Part shown: positions 53,841 through 61,848 of the stretch, in pieces | Layout: the number at the start of each line of letters is the position of its first letter | How positions within the stretch are numbered: position 1 is the first letter of the stretch | Assembly (NCBI RefSeq): GCF_030296015.1 | Contig: NZ_AP027368.1 | Span: 1,364,001 to 1,428,000 of the forward strand | Direction: 5' to 3' | Length of the DNA: 64,000 nt | Origin: Ferrimonas sp. YFM | Lineage (GTDB): Bacteria; Pseudomonadota; Gammaproteobacteria; Enterobacterales; Shewanellaceae | Translations under genes and position numbers: made by a program | The notes under the pieces: generated by a model | Told to the model about the DNA's origin: nothing | The model's database searches: none | Seen by the model: only the letters and a program-made list of their open reading frames with translations

Positions 53841-54728
53841 TTAAGCTTCCGCTTTGAAAACTTCAAGTTTCACCTGGCTGACTGTGGCCAGAGCATCGCT
53901 GGCGCTGTGAACAAAGCTGATCTGACCCCGAGCACTCTCCACCAGCACGGCGCGGCGGATGCTGTCGAAGGGCAGTCCCATACGAGCCATGCCGTTCAGA
54001 GCGATCTGCATCGCTGGCAGACTGGGATTGAAGGCGGCGTTCTCGGCATAACGACCCACAAACACCCGGCCGGTATCCGTCTCCAGGGCGATGGCCGCCG
54101 GAGTCTTGGAGTAGGGGGCGTAGGAGGCGTTGGCCTCACGCAGGGCACGTTGCACCAGGGAGTCGTCACTCTCCAGCACCATTTCATGGTCGTTGCCGTC
54201 CAGCAGGCCATCTTCCATACCCAGGTCCTTGGGCCCGAAGGCGTAGGGCAGGTAGTGGGTCAGAGGCTGGGGTTGCTGCTCGGGCAGACGGATGGTCAGG
54301 CCTTCGTTGTTGTTCAGTTCGGTCATGAACTGACGACAGTGGCCGCAGGGAGAGTAGTTAACGGTGATCCCCACCAGTTTACGCTCGCCCGCCAGCCAGG
54401 CGTGGCTGATGGCGGATTGTTCGGCGTGAACGGAGTGGAACAGGGCTTCCCCTACCAGCTCCATGTTGGCGCCCATATAGGCGTCGCCAGACACCCCATG
54501 GGCGATGGCACCAACAAAGAAGTTGGAGATGGGCGCGTAGGAGAGTGTCGCGGCGATGGGCAGCAGAGCCAGGTACAGCTCGGTGCCGCTTAAGCCGGAT
54601 TTCTCACTGAGCTCCTTCAGCTGATCGGCGGACAGGTGACCGGCAAAATGCTCGGTCAACATGGGGGCTACCGCCTCCGCCAAGGCTTCGGGCATCTGAG
54701 TCAACGCGTCGGCAAAACGGGTACTCAT
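53841..54728 (-). CDS. cdd: Cytidine deaminase
   Basis: Cdd deaminates cytidine and deoxycytidine to uridine forms in pyrimidine salvage. This is the long dimeric E. coli-type enzyme (295 aa from ATG 54728, MSTRFADALTQ). The catalytic HAEQSAISHA is near residues 100-110 and the zinc cysteines PCGHCRQF near 127-134; the C-terminal half repeats the fold without the active site. GAGG directly precedes ATG 54728; TTG 54734 is the longer alternative. It is convergent with the dehydrogenase gene and followed upstream by sbcB. Confidence 0.95.
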   Translation of the reverse strand: MSTRFADALTQMPEALAEAVAPMLTEHFAGHLSADQLKELSEKSGLSGTELYLALLPIAATLSYAPISNFFVGAIAHGVSGDAYMGANMELVGEALFHSVHAEQSAISHAWLAGERKLVGITVNYSPCGHCRQFMTELNNNEGLTIRLPEQQPQPLTHYLPYAFGPKDLGMEDGLLDGNDHEMVLESDDSLVQRALREANASYAPYSKTPAAIALETDTGRVFVGRYAENAAFNPSLPAMQIALNGMARMGLPFDSIRRAVLVESARGQISFVHSASDALATVSQVKLEVFKAEA

Positions 54729-54844
54729 CCTCAATCCTCAATTTATGAAACTGGGTTACAGTTTAGGTGGTTGCGGATCGTTCTGATGTGACGCCGATCA
54801 CACCCACTTCCAAATATAGGGGAAGTGGGCAACATTTCTTTAAT

Positions 54845-56254
54845 TTACAACGATTGGAGATGATGATAGAGCGCTTTCAGTAACGCCATCTTGGTCTCAT
54901 CCTGTTGATGCGTCTCCACTAACTGCTCCAGTCGCATCACGTACTCGGGGTCGTTGATCCGCTCCTGGCAGTGGTTGTGCCAGCGTTTCTGCTCCTGCTC
55001 GGACAGGGTCTGCGGGAAGTTGCGGGCCCGGAAACGGAAGAACAGCGGGGCCAGCCTGGGGTCGCTGAACTGAGGGTTGAGCGCCGCCAGGTGCTCCGGC
55101 GCCGTGGTGCGGATGAGCTCCATCTGACTGCGGTCGCTATCGGAGAAGAAGCCGCCGTACAGCTGCTGGTCCACATCCCGGCTGTCGTCCGAGGCCCACT
55201 CTTCGCTGTAGAGGGCGGTGAGCTTCTCCCGAACCTGCTGATGGTGGCTGCGCAAAAGCTTGTAGTTGTCACGACAGCGCTGCTTATCCAGTCCCAGCCG
55301 CTCTGCCTGGGCATCTTCCAGGGTGGCCGCCGGGGCGATGAAGGGGCTCTTGTTGAAGTGCAATAGTTTCACCGGCACCCGCAGGTCACCTTCATTGAGT
55401 TCACGACTTGGGGTGTACAGCCGCTCCTTGAGCTGTTCGGCACTCCATTCGATCAGTGGGGTGACGTCCTGATGCAGGTCCACCACCACCACGGCGTTGC
55501 GGTTCTCCGGGTGCCAGGCCATGGGCATCACCAGGGTGGTGCAGCCCTGGCTGGCGGGGAAGCGTGAGGAGACATGGAGCAGGGGCTTCATCGCCAGCAC
55601 ATCCACCAGCTTGGCCACCGCCTGCTTACGCCTCAGGCCAAAGAACCAGTCGTACAGCTTGGGCTGAGCCTCTTTGATCAGCTTGGCCAGGGCGATGGTG
55701 GCCTGAACGTCGGACACCGCATCGTGGGCATTGCCGTGATCCAGGCCGTTGGCGGCGGTCAGATGCTCCAGCTTGAAGCTGGGGTTGCCGTCTTCGCGCA
55801 AGGGCCACTCTATGCCTTCGGGACGCAGCGCGTAACAGGCGCGAACCAGATCGATGATGTCCCAGCGGCTGTTGCCGTTTTGCCACTCCCGGGCATAGGG
55901 ATCATGGAAGTTGCGATACAGGGTGTATCGGGTTACCTCATCATCGAAACGGATGGAGTTGTAACCGACGGTGCAGGTGCCAGGCTTGGCCATCTCCGCT
56001 TCCACCTTGGCGATAAACTGCGCCTCAACCTCACCCAGGCGGTTGGCCCGCTGAGGGGTGATGCCGGTGACAAACATCGCTTCCGGGGAGGGCAGGTAAT
56101 CTGCGGGCAGTTTGCAGAACAGCTCTATGGGCTCGCCGATGGGATTGAGATCCAGGTCGGTGCGGATGGCAGCGAACTGCGCCGGGCGATCGGAGGAAGG
56201 GTTGGCACCCCAGGTTTCATAGTCGTGCCACAGCAGGCTTGGGCCGTCGGTCAT
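54845..56254 (-). CDS. sbcB: Exodeoxyribonuclease I
   Basis: SbcB degrades single-stranded DNA 3' to 5' in recombination and repair. From ATG 56254 (MTDGPSLLWHDYETWG) it is 469 aa, the normal length. The DEDDh exonuclease residues appear as HDYET at the N-terminus, GYNSIRFDDEV near 95 and HDAVSDVQATIALAKLI near 180; the SH3-like and C-terminal regions follow. The frame is open to 56401, but that part is a copy of the end of the transglutaminase gene (see 56311-56429) and is not coding for SbcB. A TATACT at 56292-56287 (minus strand) is a possible -10 element. Confidence 0.95.
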   Translation of the reverse strand: MTDGPSLLWHDYETWGANPSSDRPAQFAAIRTDLDLNPIGEPIELFCKLPADYLPSPEAMFVTGITPQRANRLGEVEAQFIAKVEAEMAKPGTCTVGYNSIRFDDEVTRYTLYRNFHDPYAREWQNGNSRWDIIDLVRACYALRPEGIEWPLREDGNPSFKLEHLTAANGLDHGNAHDAVSDVQATIALAKLIKEAQPKLYDWFFGLRRKQAVAKLVDVLAMKPLLHVSSRFPASQGCTTLVMPMAWHPENRNAVVVVDLHQDVTPLIEWSAEQLKERLYTPSRELNEGDLRVPVKLLHFNKSPFIAPAATLEDAQAERLGLDKQRCRDNYKLLRSHHQQVREKLTALYSEEWASDDSRDVDQQLYGGFFSDSDRSQMELIRTTAPEHLAALNPQFSDPRLAPLFFRFRARNFPQTLSEQEQKRWHNHCQERINDPEYVMRLEQLVETHQQDETKMALLKALYHHLQSL

Positions 56255-56286
56255 CGAAACTCGGTCTTTTACAGGAATTTGGGCTG

Positions 56287-56292
56287 AGTATA
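56287..56292 (-). promoter_or_regulatory. Possible -10 element for sbcB
   Basis: TATACT on the minus strand, 33 bases ahead of the sbcB start. No good -35 partner is visible, and the -35 region overlaps the displaced repeat copy. Confidence 0.3.
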
Positions 56293-56310
56293 CACCAGTG
56301 CGCCGCTGGC

Positions 56311-56429
56311 GACACTCGGGCCACCCTAGCGGATCTCCATCGCAGAGCCCGAGCCGATCTCGGCTTTCAGGGCCCGGCGCAGCTTCAGGAACTGGCGCCA
56401 CATCGCCAGCCGCAGCAGCCGGCGCTTGC
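56311..56429. repeat. 119-bp direct repeat, copy 1 (displaced 3' end of the transglutaminase gene)
   Basis: Identical to 57996-58114 except for three substitutions. On the minus strand it still encodes the last 33 residues and stop codon of the transglutaminase (one Val to Ile change, others silent), but no start codon serves it. With copy 2 it brackets an AT-rich insert, as attachment-site repeats do. Confidence 0.9.
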
Positions 56430-56982
56430 GGATCCGGCTATGCTTTTTGTGATTGATTTTCTTGGCTGTGTTTGGGCGAAGTGAATTTCACATAGATATC
56501 CATAATCGAGAGGATGGTTTCGTCAGGCAATCACTACCGAACACACGTTAACCTTGTGTGTTGGTCCCAAGGATGTGCTCTTTAGCCTCAAAGCTTTTTG
56601 CTACGACTTTGATAGGAGTATTCCTTGTCTCGTTGTAGGAAATAGTCAATCGTTTGATTAAGGCGAAATGATACTGTTGTGATTTGAGATTTCTTTTGTT
56701 GTGGAGCTGGGGCTAATTAAACTGCATAGGTGGGGAATTACTGGTTGAATTAACTGTTAGGTTGTTGTTTGGGTGGTTGATGCGGCTTGTTTAACATGTC
56801 GTTTACAACTGATTTGTTTTATGAATTTACGTTCTGTCAATAGCTGATATATAATTTTTTAAATATAGACAGGAACATTCTCTTTACATAAATTACTTTC
56901 ATCAAGTTCAAGTGATTCAGGGTCTATTGGCGCCCGAAGTTGTACTTGATGGGAAGTAAATAATTAGACATAGGATGTAAGT
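56430..56982. other. AT-rich island, gene-free left part
   Basis: 553 bases with markedly lower GC than the flanks. Short minus-strand frames are present but none has a credible start; a basic stretch (KKINHKKHSRIRKRR) runs into repeat copy 1 with no start codon. A 7-bp dyad around 56539-56560 and a perfect TATAAT at 56850-56855 are the only signals seen. Confidence 0.6.
56850..56855 (+). promoter_or_regulatory. Possible -10 element for the island gene
   Basis: TATAAT in an AT-rich stretch, 128 bases before the gene at 56983. The -35 candidate 17 bases upstream (TTACGT) is weak. Confidence 0.35.
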
Positions 56983-57687
56983 ATGTTTTTTAAAAAGATA
57001 GCAATTGTAGCAATGCCGCTTATTCCACTCGTCGCCTCCTTTGGTGTTCAGGCTCTCGATGCTGATGATTATGAAATGGTAAGAGAAACTTTTGGAGTGT
57101 ACAATTGGACTAATTGTAGTTATCAAAAAGGTAGTGGTGAGCCCAATTTTTATAATCTTAAGGGTGGGTTGCAGCCTTATGTGCCAAGACACTATAAGGG
57201 ACTGACTGCAACAGGTTATATCGACAAGGTAGATACTTCGGCTCCCTCAGAAGACTTGGTCACACCTTATAAAATAGGTTGTTACCAAGATCAGTATCTG
57301 CCAAACGCAGAGACCCAAGTATTGTGGCACAACTACAGGCCGAAAGTGTCTTTTACCTATTCAGAAGATCGCTATTGGAGCGGAGGAGTAAATAAAGTTA
57401 CATTTACGGCTAATGCTACTGATTATGATGGTTACATCGAACAGTATACATGGTATGTAAATGGTGTAAAACAGGTGTCAACTAATAATACATTAACTTT
57501 TTACACTTTTGATGGTGGAACGCATCGGGTAAGTGTTAGGGCGCAAGATAACGGTAGGAAGTTTATTCATTCCAGTCAAGAATATTGGTATAACTTTGGC
57601 GAGCCCGCTATGAAGCTAACTGCAGAGGATACAAGAGAAGTTGTCCTGAGCCCTTGGAGTTGCCTGGGCCGTTGTGACCCTCTTTAA
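56983..57687 (+). CDS. Secreted protein with PKD-like domain, sole gene of the island
   Basis: This 234-aa protein starts at ATG 56983 with a signal peptide (MFFKKIAIVAMPLIPLVASFGVQA, cleavage before LDADD). The middle part (about 30-115) is not recognised and contains Cys45 and Cys100. Residues about 117-195 look like a PKD or Ig-like fold: TFTANATDYDGYIEQYTWYV, then GGTHRVSVRAQDNG. A Cys pair lies near the C-terminus (CLGRC). Codon use is AT-rich, unlike all neighbours, as expected for transferred DNA. AGGATG a few bases upstream may serve as ribosome binding site. No function can be assigned. Confidence 0.7.
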   Translation: MFFKKIAIVAMPLIPLVASFGVQALDADDYEMVRETFGVYNWTNCSYQKGSGEPNFYNLKGGLQPYVPRHYKGLTATGYIDKVDTSAPSEDLVTPYKIGCYQDQYLPNAETQVLWHNYRPKVSFTYSEDRYWSGGVNKVTFTANATDYDGYIEQYTWYVNGVKQVSTNNTLTFYTFDGGTHRVSVRAQDNGRKFIHSSQEYWYNFGEPAMKLTAEDTREVVLSPWSCLGRCDPL

Positions 57688-57995
57688 CGTTAAAATATGT
57701 AGAAGATGAAAGCCTAATAATCTATGGGTCTCAAGTTCAATGAGCGCCCATAGATATTGCCATTAACTACTAATCTTACTAAGATCTTCCAATTTAAAGT
57801 TGTGGCTCGGGTATTGCATTCTAAGCTCTATTTAACCCCTTTCTATAAGAGAAAAATAACTGAGTTTTTGCTGTGTGTCATATTTTTCCCTAGAATTTTT
57901 TGGCCTAAATTCGAGTCTTCAGAGTGTAGAACTGGCCTGAATCTGTGTACATCTCTGTTTTATCCGTCACTTTCTAAGTGGTTTGTGATAGCAAG
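57688..57995. other. AT-rich island, gene-free right part
   Basis: 308 bases with low GC. It holds a hairpin at 57720-57755 after the island gene and no credible gene. A plus-strand open frame (57757-58014) runs into repeat copy 2 and shows no protein character. Confidence 0.55.
57720..57755 (+). terminator. Hairpin after the island gene
   Basis: A 9-bp stem (57720-57728 with 57747-57755) encloses an 18-base loop, 32 bases after the stop codon. There is no T-run, so termination is uncertain. Confidence 0.4.
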
Positions 57996-58114
57996 GACAC
58001 TCGGGCCACCCTAGCGGATCTCCATCGCAGAGCCCGAGCCAACCTCGGCTTTCAGGGCCCGGCGCAGCTTCAGGAACTGACGCCACATCGCCAGCCGCAG
58101 CAGCCGGCGCTTGC
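57996..58114. repeat. 119-bp direct repeat, copy 2 (in place at the 3' end of the transglutaminase gene)
   Basis: Matches 56311-56429 at 116 of 119 positions, same orientation. It supplies the working C-terminus and stop codon of the transglutaminase gene. Confidence 0.9.
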
Positions 58115-59972
58115 CAGGAGGGAGGTCGGCGTAGCGCAGGCGATAGAACAGCCGCTGCAGCAGGCGTACAGGGAGAGAGGCCGGCGGGCAGTGGTGGCGG
58201 GTCATGGCCACCAGTTGGGAAACCGAGGTGGCGGGGCCGGGCTGGGCACCGAGGCGACTCAGACGCTTGGACAGCCAGCGCCACAGCAGCAGCTCCGGCG
58301 CCGGCAGCCTGGGTGGGGTCAGCATTCTGGCCAGTTTCAGGTGAATCAGCAGGGTGGTGAGCACTATGGCGGCTGCCAGCAGCATCAGGTTCTGAACGGA
58401 GAGTTTACCCAGCCACTGGCTCAGCCATTGCTGCTGACTGAGGCGGTCAAAGCCGCTGACCTGCTGATGCCACAGGGCATTGAGGCTGTCGGCCCAGGCG
58501 CCCAGGGTGCGCACCGGTGCGCTCTCCTTCAGCCAACCTGAGAGTCCCCACCACTGGGCCAATCGTTGTTCCCCCAGTATCTGTACCCGGTCCGGGGCCA
58601 CCATGTTGGTGGGGTCAGTGCGGATCCAGCCCTGGGCCGGCAGCCAGTACTCCACCCAGGCGTGGGCATTGAGCTGACGAACCTGCAGCCGGTTGCTGTC
58701 GCCCAGCCAGCGTCCGCCCTGATAGCCGGTGACCAGCCGGGCGGGGATGCCGGCGGCCCTGAGGACGAACACCATGGCACCGGCATAGTGGCCGCAGAAT
58801 CCAGCCTGGGTGTCGAACAGGAAATCATCGATCTCATTGGGCCCTGTGGCGGGCGGCGACAGGGTGTAGTGGAAGGGATTATCCCTGAACCTGCGCAGCA
58901 CCCGGTGAACGATCTCCCGCTGGCTGAGCCCCTTTAAGGATTCTCCCAACTGCCTGGCCCTGGGGTTGCCCGAGGCGGGCAGCATCAGCGCCTCGGTGAT
59001 GGCCGCGGGGGCCGCCGGAATTGCCCTGGGTCGCCAGCTCAGTACCTGGTCCTGCTGAATCCGGCCCTGCCACAGCCCATCCCCCAGGGGACGCATGCCG
59101 GGGGAGAGTCCCTGGCTCATGGCCAATGTGGGTAACCTGACTCCGGAGTACCAATGACTGATGCGATACAGGTGACCCTCTTCCGCCCGGGTGGCGGTGA
59201 TGGCGTCCAGGGGGTAGGGGCGGGCCCCGTGCCAGGTGCGGCCATCATAGAGGTTGTGGATCCACACCCGGAAGTAGAGCAGCTCCTGAGGCGGTCGCAG
59301 TTCGAAGCTGGCGTTGAAGGCCATCTCGGTGGACTGGGTCAACTCGGCGATCTCCCCCAGCGACAGGGTGTCGCTCAGGCCGGTTTGTGCCCCGGGGCGC
59401 ACGCCCTGGTGCCAGAGGGGGTCCACCCTGGGCACCAGCAGGTAGAGCAGCAGAGTCATGGGCAGGCTGAACAGCGCCAAGCGCAAGGTGGTACCTAGGT
59501 TGCTGCGGGCAGAACTGCTGCTGTGCAGGCTCAGCAGCACGGTGATGTTCAGGGTGAACAGGGCCAGGGCCGACGCCAGTTTCAAGGGGGATTGCTGAGG
59601 GATGAGGCTCAGTGAGATGAGGAAAAAGCCCACCAGGGTCAGCACCAGGATGTCGCGCCGGGAGCGCACCTCCAGGGATTTGAGGCTGTAGGCCAGGGCG
59701 ATCATCACCGACAGGGTGATGGCCAGCCCCTCCCCCAGATAGAGGGGCACCAGGCTCAGCAGCACCATGAGTGAGATCAGAAACAGCACCCAGGGCCGGG
59801 GAGGCGGGACCTTGCCCAGGAAAATGGCCAGTCGCCAGGCCAGGGCCAGGTTGGCGATGGCCAGGGCCCAGTCCGGCAATATGCCTATCAGGTGGACCAC
59901 CATCATCTGTTGGGTCAGCAGCAGCCACCCCAGAGTTTGGCGGAAGGCTGCCTGCGGGAATTCAGCGACCAT
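58011..59972 (-). CDS. DUF3488/transglutaminase-domain membrane protein
   Basis: From ATG 59972 (MVAEFPQAAFRQTLGWLL) this is 653 aa: about six N-terminal membrane segments (DUF3488 region, 12-190), a periplasmic transglutaminase-like domain (about 230-510), one more segment (about 548-565) and a cytoplasmic C-terminal tail with a DUF4129-like look. The catalytic triad is visible as Cys in GFCGHYAGAM near 394, His in NAHAWVEYW near 435 and Asp in WIRTDPTN near 451. Such proteins pair with MoxR ATPase and DUF58 genes; the substrate is unknown. It overlaps the DUF58 gene by 11 bases. The last 33 codons lie in repeat copy 2. Confidence 0.9.
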   Translation of the reverse strand: MVAEFPQAAFRQTLGWLLLTQQMMVVHLIGILPDWALAIANLALAWRLAIFLGKVPPPRPWVLFLISLMVLLSLVPLYLGEGLAITLSVMIALAYSLKSLEVRSRRDILVLTLVGFFLISLSLIPQQSPLKLASALALFTLNITVLLSLHSSSSARSNLGTTLRLALFSLPMTLLLYLLVPRVDPLWHQGVRPGAQTGLSDTLSLGEIAELTQSTEMAFNASFELRPPQELLYFRVWIHNLYDGRTWHGARPYPLDAITATRAEEGHLYRISHWYSGVRLPTLAMSQGLSPGMRPLGDGLWQGRIQQDQVLSWRPRAIPAAPAAITEALMLPASGNPRARQLGESLKGLSQREIVHRVLRRFRDNPFHYTLSPPATGPNEIDDFLFDTQAGFCGHYAGAMVFVLRAAGIPARLVTGYQGGRWLGDSNRLQVRQLNAHAWVEYWLPAQGWIRTDPTNMVAPDRVQILGEQRLAQWWGLSGWLKESAPVRTLGAWADSLNALWHQQVSGFDRLSQQQWLSQWLGKLSVQNLMLLAAAIVLTTLLIHLKLARMLTPPRLPAPELLLWRWLSKRLSRLGAQPGPATSVSQLVAMTRHHCPPASLPVRLLQRLFYRLRYADLPPGKRRLLRLAMWRQFLKLRRALKAEVGSGSAMEIR

Positions 59973-60876
59973 GAGGCACCCCGGCCAAGCTGTCGAGAAT
60001 CCGGCCCAGGTGATTGCCATCCAGGCCTGGGGGGATCTCCATATGAGGCCCCCGGAGTCCGAAGGGGACCCCCTGCTGCTGACAGTGCAGTGCCGCGCCG
60101 GTCAACTGACTCAGGTGCTGCTCCAGATCGCCGTGGCCAGGGTTGAGCTCCAGCCAGAAGGCCTGATTGTTGTTGTCATTGAATTGTTTGAGCATCTTGC
60201 CGCGCTGTCTGGCCAGCTGTTTCCAGTCCATCCGTGAGAGGCTGTGGCCGGGTTGCCAGGGGCACAGGCCATCAAGCTCCTGCCATTGGCTGGTCTGGGA
60301 GGGGGAGGAGACTGCCGGGATGGACCGGTCGGGTGGGGTCGGGCTGGGCCAGACCCAGCATCCGACCTCTGGCCTGATGTGGGCCCAGACCCGGCACAGG
60401 CCCAGGGGATAGTGACTGCTGACTCGCACCCTGCCGGGCAGCAGCCGGCCGCGCCGTTTTCCCAGTGTGCCCAGCTCCAGTCGTTGCCCCGGCGTGACCA
60501 GAAGTTGCAACCTCTGCTGTGCCCCCTTGTCCAGGCTGAGGGTCAGGGCATGGCGCGCCCGGTCGCTGGCCAGTTCCAGGGGGAACCCCACCTGCTCACC
60601 GGCAAAGCCGGAACGGCCAGGCTGAAACCTCAGGGAGAGCCCGGACAGGTTGCGAAAGCAGATAAGCAAGCAGGAGCTGAACAGGCTGAACATCAGGAAG
60701 GAGAGGATCAGGATCAGATTGTTCTGGTAGTTGGAGCCAAAGACGAACAGCACCCCGGCCAGGGCAAGGTAAAAGATGCCAAATCGAGAGGGCAGAATCA
60801 GTATGTCGTTGTGTTCCAGCCGCGCGTTGGGGGAGGCCTGGATCTCAGGGGGCTGCCAGAATTTGGGGATCTTCAT
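59962..60876 (-). CDS. DUF58-domain protein
   Basis: This 304-aa protein has two membrane segments near residues 33-72 (IFYLALAGVLFVFGSN, then LILSFLMFSLFSSCLLIC), and the DUF58/VWA-like domain in the rest, with a CxWxHYPLGLCRVW-like stretch near 150. The gene overlaps the MoxR gene by 4 bases (60873-60876) and the transglutaminase gene by 11 bases. MoxR-DUF58-transglutaminase operons are widespread; the DUF58 protein is thought to act as a membrane partner of the ATPase. The exact role is unknown. Confidence 0.87.
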   Translation of the reverse strand: MKIPKFWQPPEIQASPNARLEHNDILILPSRFGIFYLALAGVLFVFGSNYQNNLILILSFLMFSLFSSCLLICFRNLSGLSLRFQPGRSGFAGEQVGFPLELASDRARHALTLSLDKGAQQRLQLLVTPGQRLELGTLGKRRGRLLPGRVRVSSHYPLGLCRVWAHIRPEVGCWVWPSPTPPDRSIPAVSSPSQTSQWQELDGLCPWQPGHSLSRMDWKQLARQRGKMLKQFNDNNNQAFWLELNPGHGDLEQHLSQLTGAALHCQQQGVPFGLRGPHMEIPPGLDGNHLGRILDSLAGVPHGR

Positions 60877-61778
60877 CGGATGGGATTTACCCTGTCCAGC
60901 AGCCGCTGAGCCCCGGAGCTGCCCCGTTCACCGGAGGCCAGCCTGTGGCCGGCCACGGCGGCGAAGACCGCCTGTACATCGTCAGGCACGGCGAAGCTGC
61001 GGCCATCCATCAGTGCCCAGGCGCGGCTGGCGGCCAGCAGCGCCCGGCTGCACCTGGGGGAGAGGGGCAGCAGGCCCTCACTGTTGTCCCGGCTGTGTTG
61101 CACTAGCTCCAGCAGGTAATCCAGCACAGGCTCGGCAACGGCCACCGCGTCGGCACGCTGCTGCATCTGGCTCAGATCCGCGGCACTGAGCAGAGCGGGG
61201 AGCTCCCGCACCCTGTCCGCCAGGTGGTCGCCGCGCAGCAGCAATTTCTCCGACTCGATACTGGGAAAGCCCAGGCTGAGTCTCATCATAAAGCGGTCCA
61301 GCTGAGATTCGGGCAGGGGAAAGGTGCCGGATTGCTCCTGGGGATTTTGGGTGGCGATGACGAAGAAGGGGTCGGGCAGGGTGCGAGTGGTGCCATCACA
61401 GCTGACCTGGTGTTCCGCCATGGCTTCGAGCAGGGCACTCTGAGTCTTGGGGCTGGCGCGATTCACCTCATCGGCGAGCACCACCTGGCTGAACAGAGGG
61501 CCGGGGTGGAAGCGAAACTCCTGGGACTCCGACGAGAAGATGGAGAAACCGGTGAGATCCGCCGGCAGCATGTCTGCGGTGAACTGCACCCGTTGATGGC
61601 TCAGCCCCAGGGTGGTGGCCAGGGCCTGGGACAGGGTGGTTTTCCCCATCCCGGGCAGATCCTCGATAAGCAGGTGGCCACGGGCGATGAGGCAGGCCAG
61701 TGCCAGCCTGATCTCTCTGGGTTTATCCAGCACCACCTGTTGTAGCTGACCGAGAACGGGGTCCAGGCTCTGCACCAT
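60873..61778 (-). CDS. MoxR-family AAA ATPase
   Basis: This 301-aa AAA+ protein starts at ATG 61778 (MVQSLDPVLGQLQQ). Walker A is LPGMGKTTLSQ near residues 39-49 and Walker B is VVLADEVNRASPKTQSALLEAM near 100-121, with a sensor 1 ATQNPQEQ near 144 and the C-terminal lid domain. MoxR ATPases act as chaperones for VWA-domain partners, here the DUF58 protein. It is the first gene of the MoxR-DUF58-transglutaminase operon, separated by 70 bases from slt upstream. Confidence 0.93.
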   Translation of the reverse strand: MVQSLDPVLGQLQQVVLDKPREIRLALACLIARGHLLIEDLPGMGKTTLSQALATTLGLSHQRVQFTADMLPADLTGFSIFSSESQEFRFHPGPLFSQVVLADEVNRASPKTQSALLEAMAEHQVSCDGTTRTLPDPFFVIATQNPQEQSGTFPLPESQLDRFMMRLSLGFPSIESEKLLLRGDHLADRVRELPALLSAADLSQMQQRADAVAVAEPVLDYLLELVQHSRDNSEGLLPLSPRCSRALLAASRAWALMDGRSFAVPDDVQAVFAAVAGHRLASGERGSSGAQRLLDRVNPIR

Positions 61779-61848
61779 GTTGCGCTCCTTGGGGTTGTCA
61801 CACCCTCAAGGATAGTCGAGCCCTGCCGCGGCGTGAGCCGCAGCCGGT

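Noticed and set aside
56255-56401. 49-residue N-terminal extension of sbcB
   Set aside because: The upstream part is antisense-frame reading of the displaced repeat and has no ExoI similarity; the protein starts MTDGPSLLWHDYETWG at 56254.
56917-57192. Minus-strand 91-codon frame opposite the island gene
   Set aside because: It is antisense to a protein with a good signal peptide and has no start signals; AT-rich DNA gives such frames by chance.
57757-58014. Plus-strand 85-codon frame in the island
   Set aside because: No ribosome binding site, runs into the repeat copy, residue composition looks random.
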